64,000 nt of DNA from Antedon mediterranea (GCF_964355755.1 NC_092674.1:4653001-4717000); one strand, 5' to 3'; shown: positions 10,640-22,093, counted from the first letter of the stretch. Translations and numbers: made by a program. Notes: generated by a model not told the origin, from the sequence alone.

Positions 10640-13260
10640 TACAGATATAGGCTTTTTTATCAATTCAAACCTATGATACTGTAGGACAATTTAATACAGT
10701 ATCTGTATTACCATGTTGATAATGATTTTTCTTTTATATTTTAGAAAATAAAGCTATATTTATGACCTGTATCCGTCATATAATATATTGTTTTGATGTA
10801 TTATGTTAAATTGGATGCACCACTTCTGTGTGTGCCACCGATGCAAAGGTGTCATTTCCTAATAAATTAAGGTCAATTGAATTGCAAATAAACAGTAGGC
10901 CAGTTTCAATTCAAACTTTATAGAAACCACCACAGTGTTATGAGTCAATATATCAATGAGTATTACTGTATAAATATAGCTTTATTTTCAATGCGGATAC
11001 AATCTAGTAGGCCTACAGTGCTACAGTATATAAATTTCAGTTGGTTTTTTTATCATTCGGCAATAAAGACTAATCAACTTCACGTAGATATTAACAATTT
11101 TAATAAACTAACCAAAATAATATCAATCGACACTAGGCCACTAGGCCTACTAGAACCAACTAACACATATGGCGACCACGATGTCGCTCCATAGGGCGCA
11201 AGGTGGCGCACTGCAACAACAACGCACGGGGGCGTGCGAGTGTGATGGCGATTCACATAATATAAGTATATATAATTATTTTAATATAAAATCTAAATTA
11301 TACTCAAGTAAGTATTTAATATGCAGTTAAATATATATAAATATAATTTTTTTTTTTTATCATTTACTAAGTAGGCCTATATTAAAATTGTTTATATAAA
11401 ATCTGGACTCTGGATTAACTCCTTACCTGAGTATTCAACATGCAGTTAAATAGTCCCTTAGATATATTAATTCTAACTTTACTAAATAAGAAGAAACATA
11501 ATTATTGCCTACTTATGTTCATTATATTTCCCTTTGATAAAATGGAGTAACCCGCTGCCAATCCAGCCTATGTTAGACAATGGCCGATGCGAAATTTCTG
11601 TATACACTTAAAAGGGCTAGTAGCTTATAGACTATTTAGGTTGTATTATTTCGTATTTTCTGTAAAAAAATTACACAGAATTATTTTATATGACTTTAAC
11701 TACAATATTGATTAAAAAATTGTAATGAAAATAAGCAGAATATACTCACATTTTTGGGTATCAAACACAGGCCAATAGTACACATAAGAGAATTTCGCGC
11801 GGAATTTCCCAAAAATATGCTGTTTAATTAGTAATCAAATTTTCGCGGGTCTCAAAATCATCCAATCAAAAAAACATTAGATGGTAAGAAAGCCACTGTA
11901 TATGAGACTACGATGTTAAAAGAACTAAGTTTTAAGAGGACGCTGTTCAAAGTTGTGGCGATTTCAAAACTATACATCAGCGAAAAACGCGAATTTCACA
12001 CAGGAATCGGCTGTTTTTTGGCCGGGACAGGGTATGTTTAATGTAAATTCGCGATTTCCAGCTATCAAAAATAAATTTTTTAAATAAATAGTCAGAAAGT
12101 ACAATACCTTAGCTTCAACATAATATAAGAACTAATGTATACTATGCGAGATAAAGATTTTACAAGTATAAATGTGAAAAAAAGTAGTTCCTCCATGCAC
12201 TTAGACAATATCGTGCGGAAGACGTTTTTGGATAAGGAATCCATTGTTACAACTGGCCAACTGAATTGCATGTGATGTACAATTGATAACATATTTAAAA
12301 AGGTAGTAACAACAGTGAAAACAACCAAAATATATAAGAAAAAAGTTAATATAAAACTGTTATGTATACGGTATATCGTCGTGAGGTGGTTTCCCGATTA
12401 ATCGTACGATCAAAACGGTACTGGGTATGATCAACTAGCGTTCGTGTTCCCACCTAATCATCCATTCATAGAAGTACTGATGAAGATATCAATCTGTGGC
12501 GACAATAGAATGGACCCGAGACCTGGCTATCTTCGACTTTTAAATAATAGAAAGTTTAGAAAATTTTTTGTTAGACTAGAAATGTACGTTGTATGTATAT
12601 AGAAAAATGGTTGTAGTTTTCAAAATTACGTTGTATAAGTTTTCAAAATTACGTTGTATAAATTGCGATGTGAAAAACTGTTATTTGATCGTTAGTTGTC
12701 GTGTACATAAAGCAAAAACATAAATATAATAAAATAAAATAAAATAAAAATCGTTAGTAAAACTTTAAAAAAGAGTAAAGATATAAGGAAGAAAAGCAAA
12801 GAGATCATGGAGCGGCTGTACCAGAATATACCACACTAAGTATTGTTAAAAGTTAAAACTAAAAAATTAGGCGATCTTGTCAAATGTCAAGCGCCTTCAG
12901 CCTGCCACGTTTCGATATTCAATATTGAACTTGACCTATTGACTTAATTCGATTCTCACTCATGCTTAACAAACAGAGGTTGAATGAATTTGATAAAGAA
13001 CACGATCGTAACATATCCACAAACACCTTTACATGTCCCGGATCTCGATTTTTTTAAATCGATTAGACAAAATAAACCAAGGACAAGCGCTTCTTTATTG
13101 TAAGTAAGCTTTTCGAATATTTTGTCAAACACCGGTAATAAAATAAACATTTTTAAAAACGACGGTAAGCGCTAATTTCGTGCATCGGTGCATATGCCAT
13201 AATGGATAAAAGGCTTTTGTAGTAATATTGTTTCTAGTGCTTTAATTTTATTTTGAACAT
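10640..13260. other. Intergenic DNA, no gene recognised
   Basis: AT-rich. Contains a GC-richer patch at about 11165-11260, a 24-bp unit repeated twice (TTTTCAAAATTACGTTGTAT, about 12616-12661) and a (AAAAT)n run near 12728. Short frames here have no recognisable domains. Confidence 0.5.
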
Positions 13261-13273
13261 TTGCGACCAGTGA

Positions 13274-13495
13274 ATGGCAATCATTGAGTGTCAATTGTTA
13301 ATCTTGATCTTGTGTGTATTAACATTTGAAGATATGGTACGACGAGTATTGATGGCACAACGTCACAACTTTAATAGAATGGCAAACACAAAAAGAGTGA
13401 ACATGAACCTTTTGAGCGTAAATTGTTTGAGAAACCGTGCATTACAGTATCGGCCTCTTGTGACGCTACTCAATGAAGAAGTTTATGATGATTAG
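13274..13495 (+). CDS. Hypothetical 73-residue ORF with signal-like N-terminus
   Basis: ATG at 13274, stop TAG at 13493-13495. The ATG is directly preceded by an in-frame TGA. The N-terminus (MAIIECQLLILILCVLTFED) has an 11-residue hydrophobic core like a signal peptide, and the rest holds RR and KR dibasic pairs. The same frame stays open for 72 more codons after the TAG (to 13713). No homologue is recognised. It could be a small secreted peptide, a 5' leader exon of the transporter gene 0.6 kb downstream, or chance. Codon-level conservation would decide. Confidence 0.25.
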   Translation: MAIIECQLLILILCVLTFEDMVRRVLMAQRHNFNRMANTKRVNMNLLSVNCLRNRALQYRPLVTLLNEEVYDD

Positions 13496-13713
13496 GACTG
13501 TTCTGTACTCTGTCACAGACCTCCTACAATCAAGGGGTGGGCGGGGGTCAAACGAGGCATGACATCCAAAGCCATCGAACTGGACCGACGAGCAGGGTCT
13601 CATAAAAGAATGCTCTACCTTGATGGTCTTAACATAAAGACACGTCACGTTGACATGCCCAAAAAATTCCAGCTAATCGCTATGAAAGGTATTGTGGGCG
13701 CTATTCAACAGTA
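13496..13713 (+). other. In-frame continuation after the TAG (72 codons)
   Basis: Directly after the TAG at 13493-13495 the same frame runs to TAA at 13712-13714 or thereabouts. The translation is rich in charged residues (GWAGVKRGMTSKAIELDRRA, then KTRHVDMPKKF). With the upstream ORF this gives about 146 open codons broken once. This could be a pseudogenised exon or a readthrough candidate; see findings. Confidence 0.25.
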
Positions 13714-14099
13714 AAAGTTGTCCTTGATTCGAAAAAGAATAATCAATAGAGGCCTTCCATCTTGAAAGAACGAACATACTTAAGTATGGCTTTATTCTGG
13801 ATATTAATAGGCGTACTAAGTTTTAACAAACGGATTGCCTCGCTCCAATGACATTTTACTGCTTTTCATTTCGTTTTTAAATAATTTTTTCAACAGTAAC
13901 TCAGGTTTGTATATAACACTGAGTTACCATACTGTTCTTGTTCTTCTGAAGACACGGTCATTGACGGATATTTAGTATCAGTTGACTTCACTGTTGGTGT
14001 ACTCGAGACCTACGTTTATACCATGCTATACATTTTATTTTAATTTTTGATTTATATAGCATTGATAAGTAAGTAATCACAAGTATTATTTTGTTTCAG

Positions 14100-17000
14100 A
14101 GTTTATACTACAGCATATGAAATAACTACTGCCGACCTCCACATGCGGGAATATGATATGAGATCGCTTCTTCAGTAGACACCTGGAATTGATACCTGGA
14201 ATTATCCACTGTGGGAAAAGAATCCTTTCGCATGATGCATGGTGACGAGCGACAGGTATGGCTTCCACTAAAGTCACCGGATGATGATGAACTACTTCCA
14301 AAACACAACGAAAAGTCGGATACATCTGAGAAACAGTCAGTACATTCAAATTGTAATAATTCGTCTGGGAAAACGTCGGTCAAACTGCCGACGGTGACTT
14401 GGGGATGGTTTTTAACATTAGCAGCATTTACACTTCATTTTTTTACGTATGGAACGCTGTTTTCGTTTGGTGCTATGTTCGTTTCATTACGTGATACTTT
14501 CAACTCGAGTGAAACTTCCGTAGGTAAGTAAATTAAACATCAAACTTAGTGCATATTATACATCTTATAAAGCCGCAATGAGTGGATCCAGGGGGAAGGA
14601 GGTGGGTGGGGGGGGGGGGCGGCAACTGAAGAGGCGGTTAAATTAAACACGCCTTAATAGTAAAGTTACAACTGTGCAATTTGAAGGAGCACAATTTCAG
14701 ATACACTTAGTCTGTAGTTATTGTCTATTTTGTCGACCAGTCGGCTTTTAGATTTTTTCTGAAAATGTAAGTATTATACGTATGAAACGCCATATATGCC
14801 AAATAGTTATCTTTTTACTAATTTTGGTCTAGAACCGGGACTATAGGTTTCAGCACGAATGATGTCGTGCTCAACCTCTTGTAACACAAATGTATGCTTA
14901 TATTGATCAAATATTCATTTATCTTACAGGATGGGTTGGATCGTTAGGCCAAGGTCTAGGCGGAATACTCTCACCATTCGCCGGGCTTATGTTTGAATTT
15001 ATCGGTTTCCGATACACAGCGTTCATAGGAATTAGCATGTGTACAAGTAGCCTGGTTCTGACGTCTTTTGTCACCTCAATACCGTATATGTTTGGCACAT
15101 TTGGCGTGCTATTCGGCACGGGTACTGCATTAGTTTTTAACACGTGTGTGAACGCAGTGGCGGCCTACTTCAAAGGTCATTCAGCCGCCGCTGGTGGATT
15201 GGCATTGTTTGGAATGACAGTTGGTAAGTTTTTCTACATTATCAGAAAGTTTACGCGTGCGTATAAAAGACGTATTTTCATCAGAACTTGAACGCGCGTG
15301 TCAAATTGTTTATGGCGCGCAGATGGCAATAGAGATGATGCTAATGTGCTAAGGAAAATTACGAAGTTTCAAAGATACTACCGTATTACTTTATACGTAT
15401 CTGATTCTTAACATGATAACTGTCAAGTCCACTTACATGCTATGGGAGCATGATACACCTTATCAATTATGAATTAATAATGATTAATTATGACATTGTT
15501 GACCTGTTTACCTAATGAATTATGTTTACATTCATCTTGAACGTGATTTATGAATACAACACGTAAATCATTTGGAAAACATCTGGTTATATTATAAATA
15601 AATGAGAGCATCCTACATCATACGACGACGACGTACCTGGATGAATTGTAAATGATGCTACAGTAGGCTATACAGTACAATATAGTGAGATTAAATGGTA
15701 GATCCGTTTACAGACTTACAGACGGACCGACCGTAACCCCGAGGGATATCTTACAGCTATTTTCTCGTCTGTTACAGGAACCCTTACATTAAATTCATTT
15801 CTCGGAATACTAATCATCAACATTGGTTGGAGGCATATGCTACGAACTTTAGCCATAGCATTGGCTGTGATGTGCTTTCCATCATGCCTTGCGTTAAAAG
15901 AGCCTGATCATGACCTCGTAACCACTAAAGACATCGAAGCTGATGAAGACAATCTAAAGAAAGGTCATGACGCCTGGAAATATATTAATATATTCGTGAC
16001 TGTCGAGATGTTACTACTCTTTTCAGCCGTCACAATATATTCCATAGCGTGCGCTTTTCACTATATTAATTTAGTAAGTTTCTACATATTGGTACTTTTA
16101 AAATATCATCTTATTCCCTAAAGTCCCAATGATCCGCAACCCCTCTTCTTTTTTTAATACCTACATCTGTCATTTAGTCTTACATTAATCTAAATGATGA
16201 CTAAGTCAGGACTGTTTAAAGCACGTTTGACTGGTCCCAACATTGACCAAGGGCTTCTCTAGTCCAGTACCCACCTTAACCAGAGAAGAGGCATAAGCCA
16301 ATACGTCTGAGGCAGATACTAGATGCAGGGGCTGCCATAAGAGTCAGCAGTGCTGATTTAAAATGCCTAATACAGCACCCGGAATTCTCAGATGGTCTCC
16401 CATCCAAGTTCCCGATGTTGCTAAACTTCAGTGATCTTACGAGAACCGGTATTTCTACGTGGTAGGCCGTACCGCAACCCCTCTATAGACTATGCATACA
16501 GGTAGGGGAGTTACTCCCTAAGGTCTTGGCGACCCGCATACCATCAGCCTATTAGTTACGGGCGTTACAGGTCTTATTCCAAATTAACCTTTGACATGTG
16601 GCATCCTTCATTCCAATACATTGTGCAGTTTTAGGACATAACTTTTTTAGAATGGAGCATTATAGTATAAATATTATTAACCTAATATAATGACTAATTA
16701 TTATTTCACCTTGCAGATTAGTTTCATGTCCTCCATTGGAATCGACGAATCGAGTGGATGTTTAGTTGCAACGATACTTGGTGCGGCAGACGGTTTAGGA
16801 CGATTACTTTCATCTTTGATTGGAGATCGTCTGCCATGTTCCCGCCTTTATACCTTAGTAATTGCCTGTGTAGTCGGCGCTGTCCCTACATTTTGTTTAG
16901 TATTTATTAAAACCTTCGAATTAATGGTCGTCTATGCAATAAGTAAGTTCATAAAGTAGAAATATATTATAAAACTACTACGTTGGGGAAAATGCTGTAT

Positions 17001-18283
17001 ACAATTTTATTTTCACAAAATATTTAGTGGAGCTGTACTTGCCTTCTAATCCTAAGGTCCGGGGTTCAATCCTGACCTAGTGCCAGGGTTGTAACTCACG
17101 ACTCTTTCAACTCCACTCCCTAAGCCTCAAATGAGTCTTAGTTTATAAGCACGATAAATTATTAACTATAGTTTATTTCCATCCTGTAATTGACAATTTA
17201 CTCGCTGTTCGATGCGTATGGAAAAAAAATTAATTTAAATGATTTAAATTTCAGTACTTGGAATATCCCGAGGTGTACTATTTACTATGCAATATCCTGT
17301 TGCCTTGGAAACGTTCGGAGTCGGAAGAGGGATCGAAGCTCTAACGAACGTCATTTTTGCTATGGGGTTAGGAACGCTTCTTGGCAGCTCTGTAGGAGGT
17401 AAGTATTTTTTCTCTGACCATTAAAGCTCTGTCTACACTATCAAACTTTATGTGACACAAAAATGTGATGTGCCCGTATATGGACATGATGATGTCATAT
17501 CAGCACCATATTTGGGCATATCACTACAATATTTGGGCACATTACACTTTTTTTGTCAAACTATATTGGTAAGTGTAGACTTTCATGGTCTTGATGGACT
17601 AAAATAATTGGCGCCAAACTATAACAGTAAGAATCCTTCTTTTGTTAAGAACATTTTTACTGTGAAACGAATTGTTGTTAGCACTAAAGGTGGAGTTCTG
17701 ATGTGCGAGAAATACATAGCTATCAACAGCATCTGTTCGAGCCTTACTCGCTCCATGGTTCTGGTGGTAGAACGAGTCTTCTCGGATAAGAACTATAAAC
17801 CGTAGGTCCAGTGTACACAACCTAGTACATTTTTCGAGACGAGTAGGGGGTAACCCGGTGTATTAGTACATCACAGCCACTGTCACTGATCAAGAGGGAC
17901 CCTTGATTGTCAGCATACGCTGTTTAGAGTCACCCTCTATAAATAAGGTGTAATGAAAATATAAATAAAATGCTTACAAAACCGTTGCTGCGCGACGAAT
18001 GCTGATACTGTACTTAAAATTATATTATCACCGTATATTTTGACATTTCTTTGTGTTTTTTGTTTCAGGTGTTAGCTACGATAAAACTGGTTCCTATGAA
18101 ACATCATTTTATATATGCGGTGGTCAGTTGTCGTTTGCAGCCAGTCTCATTTTGATTCTTATATTTTATAAAACAAAGAAAAGACACAATTTACTGAATG
18201 AACCAATGAAAGTACAGCACGCGATAAACGCAAGTCCCCATTTAAAACGATCTGTTATCTACACGTATGTGTCGGTTATATAG
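14100..18283 (+). CDS. SLC16 / monocarboxylate transporter-like MFS transporter (complete CDS)
   Basis: Probable proton-coupled or facilitative transporter of monocarboxylates or related small acids at the plasma membrane; the substrate cannot be read from the sequence. Coding exons: 14232-14523, 14930-15223, 15778-16073, 16717-16942, 17255-17398, 18069-18283. All junctions are GT-AG and keep phase, giving 488 residues, the usual MCT size. The start is the first of two ATGs at 14232; an acceptor at 14099 implies a 5' UTR exon upstream. TM1 (TVTWGWFLTLAAFTLHFF) matches MCT signature 1 but lacks the usual DGG before WGW. The TM4-5 region has signature 2, YFKGHSAAAGGLALFG, against the family YFxxRRxLAxGxAxxG. 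A hydrophilic loop (KEPDHDLVTTKDIEADEDNL) separates the two six-helix halves. The C-terminus is short and basic. MCT9/12/14-like members are the nearest type; orthology is not assigned. Confidence 0.85.
14232..14523 (+). CDS. Transporter coding exon 1
   Basis: Cytoplasmic N-terminus rich in Asp/Ser/Lys, then TM1 with the TVTWGWF motif. Ends SSETSV plus one base; donor TAG|GTAAGTA. Confidence 0.85.
14930..15223 (+). CDS. Transporter coding exon 2
   Basis: TM2-TM5, with glycine-rich GSLGQGLGGILSPFAG and the MCT signature YFKGHSAAAGG. Acceptor CTTACAG, donor GTTG|GTAAGTT; phase 1 at both ends. Confidence 0.9.
15778..16073 (+). CDS. Transporter coding exon 3
   Basis: TM6 (GTLTLNSFLGILIINIGW), the central acidic cytoplasmic loop, and TM7 (YINIFVTVEMLLLFSAVTIY). 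The donor TTA|GTAAGTT falls between codons. Confidence 0.85.
16147..16471 (-). mobile_element. 5S rRNA-derived SINE (SINE3-like) with perfect target duplication
   Basis: The minus-strand sequence from 16471 to about 16364 is a degenerate 5S rRNA: CGGCCTACCACG, ACCGGTTCTCG, GATCACTGAAGTTTAGCAAC, then ACTTGGATGGGAGACC. Relative to 5S rRNA it lacks about 10 bases between ATCGGG and ACTTGG. A 200-bp tail follows, ending in an A-rich stretch. The 13-bp CCGCAACCCCTCT flanks the whole element exactly (16134-16146 and 16472-16484). The tail recurs at 31108-31238. A 5S-headed SINE is the class known as SINE3. It lies in a transporter intron, antisense to the gene. Confidence 0.88.
16364..16471 (-). 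pseudogene. 5S rRNA pseudogene (head of the SINE)
   Basis: About 108 bp of 5S-like sequence with recognisable A-box and C-box regions of the internal promoter, but an internal deletion and several substitutions. It is not a functional 5S gene. Confidence 0.85.
16717..16942 (+). CDS. Transporter coding exon 4
   Basis: TM8-TM10 with the MFS-like loop GAADGLGRLLSSLIGDRL. Acceptor CTTGCAG, donor ATAA|GTAAGTT. Confidence 0.88.
17037..17214 (+). mobile_element. tRNA-derived SINE, second copy
   Basis: Same family as 9171-9440, with an internal deletion between GTGGAGCTGTA and CTTGCCTTCT removing most of the A box; the B box GGTTCAATCC is intact. It sits in the fifth transporter intron and ends about 40 bp before the next exon acceptor, so its tail contributes to the sequence just upstream of the splice site. 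Confidence 0.85.
17255..17398 (+). CDS. Transporter coding exon 5
   Basis: TM11 region: GISRGVLFTMQYPVALETFG, then NVIFAMGLGTLLGSSVGG. Acceptor AAATTTCAG, donor GGAG|GTAAGTA. Confidence 0.87.
17423..17582. mobile_element. MITE family B copy 4
   Basis: Full left end and partial right end of the family; lies 25 bp after transporter coding exon 5. Confidence 0.85.
18069..18283 (+). CDS. Transporter coding exon 6 with stop
   Basis: Begins GVSYDKTGSYETSFYICGG, a typical MCT loop before TM12, then a membrane helix (LSFAASLILILIFY), KTKKR and a short cytoplasmic tail. TAG at 18281-18283. Possible polyadenylation signals are AATAAA at about 18612 and tandem AATAAAG at 19207-19218. Confidence 0.87.
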
Positions 18284-18572
18284 CCAAACATTTCCATAGA
18301 ATATGTGTTACAATTCATTTGGTATCAGCCCTGGATGCCTTCTAATTGTGTTGAAATCAATGGTGCACGAGATAGTTCAATTAGGAATGAAGTTATGTAA
18401 TGAAAGGAAATTGAGGTGCCTTTGTGACAAGAGGTATTTTTTTATAAGCATAAAAATTGTTGATGTTTTAGTAGAAAACGAAAGAGATGTAATGGTGTAT
18501 AACTACTGAAGAAGTGCGGTATGCTAATTATTTTAGTGACGTGCTTACTCAAGTGCGGCGTTCTATCCCCTA

Positions 18573-18902
18573 TTAAAGATGTATTGTCCCCTGAAAAAAT
18601 GTTTTGTTTAAATAAATGTGTTTGTTGAAAATGCCATTTTAATGTCACATAAATAGTTATTCACTTTGGATCGAAAACAATTTTTTTTTTCCTGAAAAAC
18701 TGTAATTTAAAGCAAGAAATAGTCAAATTGGCTGGCAGCCAATGTGTTTTTGATTGAATGTAACTGTTTATTCTGTCATTTTATAAGTGAAAACATTTTT
18801 TTTCGGGATTTTTTTCTACGGAAGTGATTAACTTTGTTAATGGCATATTCGATTTTAATAATCTTTATTTTTCATGTTTTTGGGGGACAAAACATTCTTA
18901 AT
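18573..18902. mobile_element. MITE family A copy
   Basis: About 330 bp with inverted ends, left TTAAAGATGTATTGTCCCC and right GGGGGACAAAACATTCTTAA. The internal halves are also partly inverted (AATAACTATTTATG-like blocks, CAATTTTTTTTTT). Non-coding. The family has five full copies here. This one lies in the presumed 3' UTR or just after the transporter gene. Confidence 0.8.
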
Positions 18903-19489
18903 GGAACACTTTCGAGATCCGCGCGACCCCTGAATATAGAGTGAGCTGGGATATTTCCACTGTAGTTAGGCTATATTAGCATATAACTGTTATTATTAAA
19001 CAACGGCGGGTAACACTAAGGCTGATTTTTTCTTATCAACAAATATTTGTGTAATAGTAAACAGTAGGACTATCATCGGCTTCATTAACTAACAAGCAAC
19101 AAAGGTGTTTAGTTAAGCCAAATTATTATGAAATATTTGTACCGGTAGCATCTTAGAGGCCTACTATTGAAGTATACTAATTGATTGATAATTGATTATT
19201 CTCAAAATAAAGAATAAAGTGTAACTCCCATATTGTTTTATTTCCATAATGATGCACGGCATTCATTATAGGCCTATTGTTATTGTTATACGCAATTAAC
19301 CAATCAAATGACACATTAGGTGTGCCATCAAATTAAATATATTGATTAATATTTGACTTTGTTACCGTGTTGACCTATTGTGTACGTTTTAGAGAAAATA
19401 TTTAATTCAATTGGGAAATTAATATAATACAGTACTTTGTCAGGGATTAATATTGAATTTAATTTACAGTGTTGTTAGATACTTTAGCC

Positions 19490-22093
19490 ATGTCGTATTC
19501 TGGTAGACTAAATAAAACAATTAAAAAAGACGCGGATCGATTAAACAATGAAATCAAAACCCTAGAAGAGCAATATTGCGTAAACAGTAATGAAAAAATA
19601 ACCGAAATGATCCAAATTAAAAGAAACGAACTAGAATCAATCTATGAAATTAGAACACGTGGCTCACTGATTCGATCCAAAGCCCGTTGGATAGAAGAAG
19701 GAGAAAAAAGCACGAAATATTTTCTTAATTTAGAGAGGAGGAATTATAATAAAAAGCATATAACTAAAATTACAACAGATAATGGAGACATAACTAACCC
19801 CGACGATATAATAAATGAAGAAAAACGATTCTATGAATCATTATATAGTTTTGAAGGCGAAAATAACAATGTCAACCCTGCTGATATTTTTGACAAGATA
19901 CACATAGATAAAATCAATAAAGATGATGAATCTATATGTGACCAGCCCCTTAGAGATACAGAATGTTTAGAAGCATTAAAGGCGATGGATAACAATAAAA
20001 CCCCTGGGACAGATGGTTTTCCTGCCGAGTTTTATAAACTATTTTGGAATGATATAAAAGATACGCTAATTAACGCTTACCATTATTCTTTCCAATCCGG
20101 GTTTTTAAGTATCTCCCAGAAACGAGGGGTGATATCACTTATACCGAAAAAAGATAAATCTCCGCTATTATTGAAAAACTGGCGTCCCATCTCGCTTTTA
20201 AATGTGGATTATAAAATTTTAGCAAAAGCCATTGCGACTCGTTTAAAATGTGTGCTGCCATCAGTAATTAATCCTGATCAAACGGGCTTTCTTAAAGGCA
20301 GATATATTGGAGAAAACATAAGATTAGTCTATGATGTAATAAAATATGCAGAAATGCACAACAAGCCAAACTTACTATTTTTTGTAGATTTTGAAAAGGC
20401 TTTCGATAAGGTGAAATGGGGCTTCCTTGATATGTCTCTTAAGAGATTTGGCTTTGGTAAAAATATGATAAATTGGATAAAAATATTATATAAAGACATT
20501 GTTAGTTGCGTTATAAATAACGGGGTAACATCAAAATTCTTCAATTTAAAACGAGGCCTGCGTCAAGGATGTCCCTTATCCCCATATCTTTTTATAATTT
20601 GTGCAGAAACACTAGGTAACATGGTACGTCAATCAGACACATTTAAAGGTATAGAGTACAATAATGTAGACATAAGAATTAGCCAATTTGCAGATGACAC
20701 TGTGTTTTTTCTCAAAGACCAAAACTCAATTAAACCGATTATAGATATACTGGATGAATTTTCTATATATTCTGGACTCAGAATTAATTATGAAAAAAGT
20801 AACATTATGAGAATAGGATCGTTAAGAAACTGCGACTATAAAACGCCATCTGAGAAAAGTATTTCATGGACCAAAGGCCCAGTAAAATACTTGGGTGTCA
20901 ATATTTCTTGTAATTTTAATGATATTTTCAGACTCAATTTTCCAGATAAGGCTAAAAATGCTGAACAATTATTAAATATGTGGAAACAACGCTCACTTAC
21001 TCTGTTTGGAAAAGCAACTATTATTAAGTCACTGTTTCTCCCGATATTCACGTATGTTTTCTCAAATTTACCAGACCCACCCGATTGTTTCCTTCAAGAT
21101 ATTCAAAGTAAAATTTTTAAATTTATATGGAACGGAAAACCCGATAAAGTCAAAAGAAAAGTCATGCTTAACAATTTTGACGAAGGAGGGTTAAAAATTC
21201 CCCATATTAAGAGTTACTGTACATCTCTCAAATCATGTTGGGTGAAAAGATATCTTGATGGAAATCAATCCAAGTGGAAAGTGTTTTTAAAAAGTAAGAT
21301 TAAAGAGGTTGGAGGAAATATTGTTTTCGAAACCAACTTTTCTAAATCTTCAAAAATATTAAAACAATTTGAAAGGTTCCATAAAGATATACTCTCTGCG
21401 TGGAGTGAATACAATTTTGTAGAACCGTATACGATAGAGGACATCTTAAATCAATCTTTATGGAACAACTCATGTTTTGATAAAAGAGAATTTAAAGTTG
21501 AAAAAAATTGGTTGGTTAAAAATGTAAACTATGTAAAAGATATCGTGAACAAAGAAGGGAAAATATTAGAACTAGACGAATTTAACCAAAAATATAATTT
21601 TAAACCAGACTTCTTATTATATCACCAGATTGTAAATTCAATTCCAAAGCTCTGGAAACAGAAATTAATTGAACAAGGTATAAACACAACTAATGAAGTT
21701 GAATCCAAATTACAGACATTCATTTCTGTGAAAACGAGAAATTGTCATTATATCTATAAACACATTATATTAAAAAATGTTGAAGAGCCAATTGGAATTG
21801 AATCCAAATGGGAAAAGGAGTTTGACAACAAACTTAATTGGAAAAACCTTTTCTCAAATTTACACGCCTGTACAAATGACACTAAGCTAAAAAATTTTCA
21901 ATTTAAATTTATTCATCGTATAATTTATACAAATACAATGCTCTTTAAGATGTCAAAGGTCGATTCACCAATGTGTAGTTTTTGCAAGGAAAAGCAGGAA
22001 ACACTGCTACATATGTTCTTTGAATGTGATCTGGTAAAGAACATTTGGGAAAATGTAAACAATATATGTATCGAAATATCAACAATAACTTAA
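19490..22093 (+). CDS. LINE ORF2 reverse transcriptase (partial, 5'-truncated)
   Basis: 867 codons starting with the first base of the insertion (MSYSGRLNKTIKKD); seven more codons upstream are only target duplication and host DNA. Features by position from GTG 19469: linker ARWIEEGEKSTKYFLNLERR at residues 73-91; RT block GTDGFPAEFY at 180-189; KNWRPISLLNVDYKILAKAI at 236-255; FVDFEKAFD at 305-313; GLRQGCPLSP at 363-372; catalytic FADD at 407-410 (20687-20698). A C-terminal CSFCKEKQETLLHMFFEC cysteine-histidine motif lies at 21980-22035. The KNWRPISLLNVDYKI style is typical of the Tx1 branch of the L1 group. The reading frame stops at TAA 22091-22093, short of the family's usual end; the rest is in another frame. 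Confidence 0.92.
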   Translation: MSYSGRLNKTIKKDADRLNNEIKTLEEQYCVNSNEKITEMIQIKRNELESIYEIRTRGSLIRSKARWIEEGEKSTKYFLNLERRNYNKKHITKITTDNGDITNPDDIINEEKRFYESLYSFEGENNNVNPADIFDKIHIDKINKDDESICDQPLRDTECLEALKAMDNNKTPGTDGFPAEFYKLFWNDIKDTLINAYHYSFQSGFLSISQKRGVISLIPKKDKSPLLLKNWRPISLLNVDYKILAKAIATRLKCVLPSVINPDQTGFLKGRYIGENIRLVYDVIKYAEMHNKPNLLFFVDFEKAFDKVKWGFLDMSLKRFGFGKNMINWIKILYKDIVSCVINNGVTSKFFNLKRGLRQGCPLSPYLFIICAETLGNMVRQSDTFKGIEYNNVDIRISQFADDTVFFLKDQNSIKPIIDILDEFSIYSGLRINYEKSNIMRIGSLRNCDYKTPSEKSISWTKGPVKYLGVNISCNFNDIFRLNFPDKAKNAEQLLNMWKQRSLTLFGKATIIKSLFLPIFTYVFSNLPDPPDCFLQDIQSKIFKFIWNGKPDKVKRKVMLNNFDEGGLKIPHIKSYCTSLKSCWVKRYLDGNQSKWKVFLKSKIKEVGGNIVFETNFSKSSKILKQFERFHKDILSAWSEYNFVEPYTIEDILNQSLWNNSCFDKREFKVEKNWLVKNVNYVKDIVNKEGKILELDEFNQKYNFKPDFLLYHQIVNSIPKLWKQKLIEQGINTTNEVESKLQTFISVKTRNCHYIYKHIILKNVEEPIGIESKWEKEFDNKLNWKNLFSNLHACTNDTKLKNFQFKFIHRIIYTNTMLFKMSKVDSPMCSFCKEKQETLLHMFFECDLVKNIWENVNNICIEISTIT

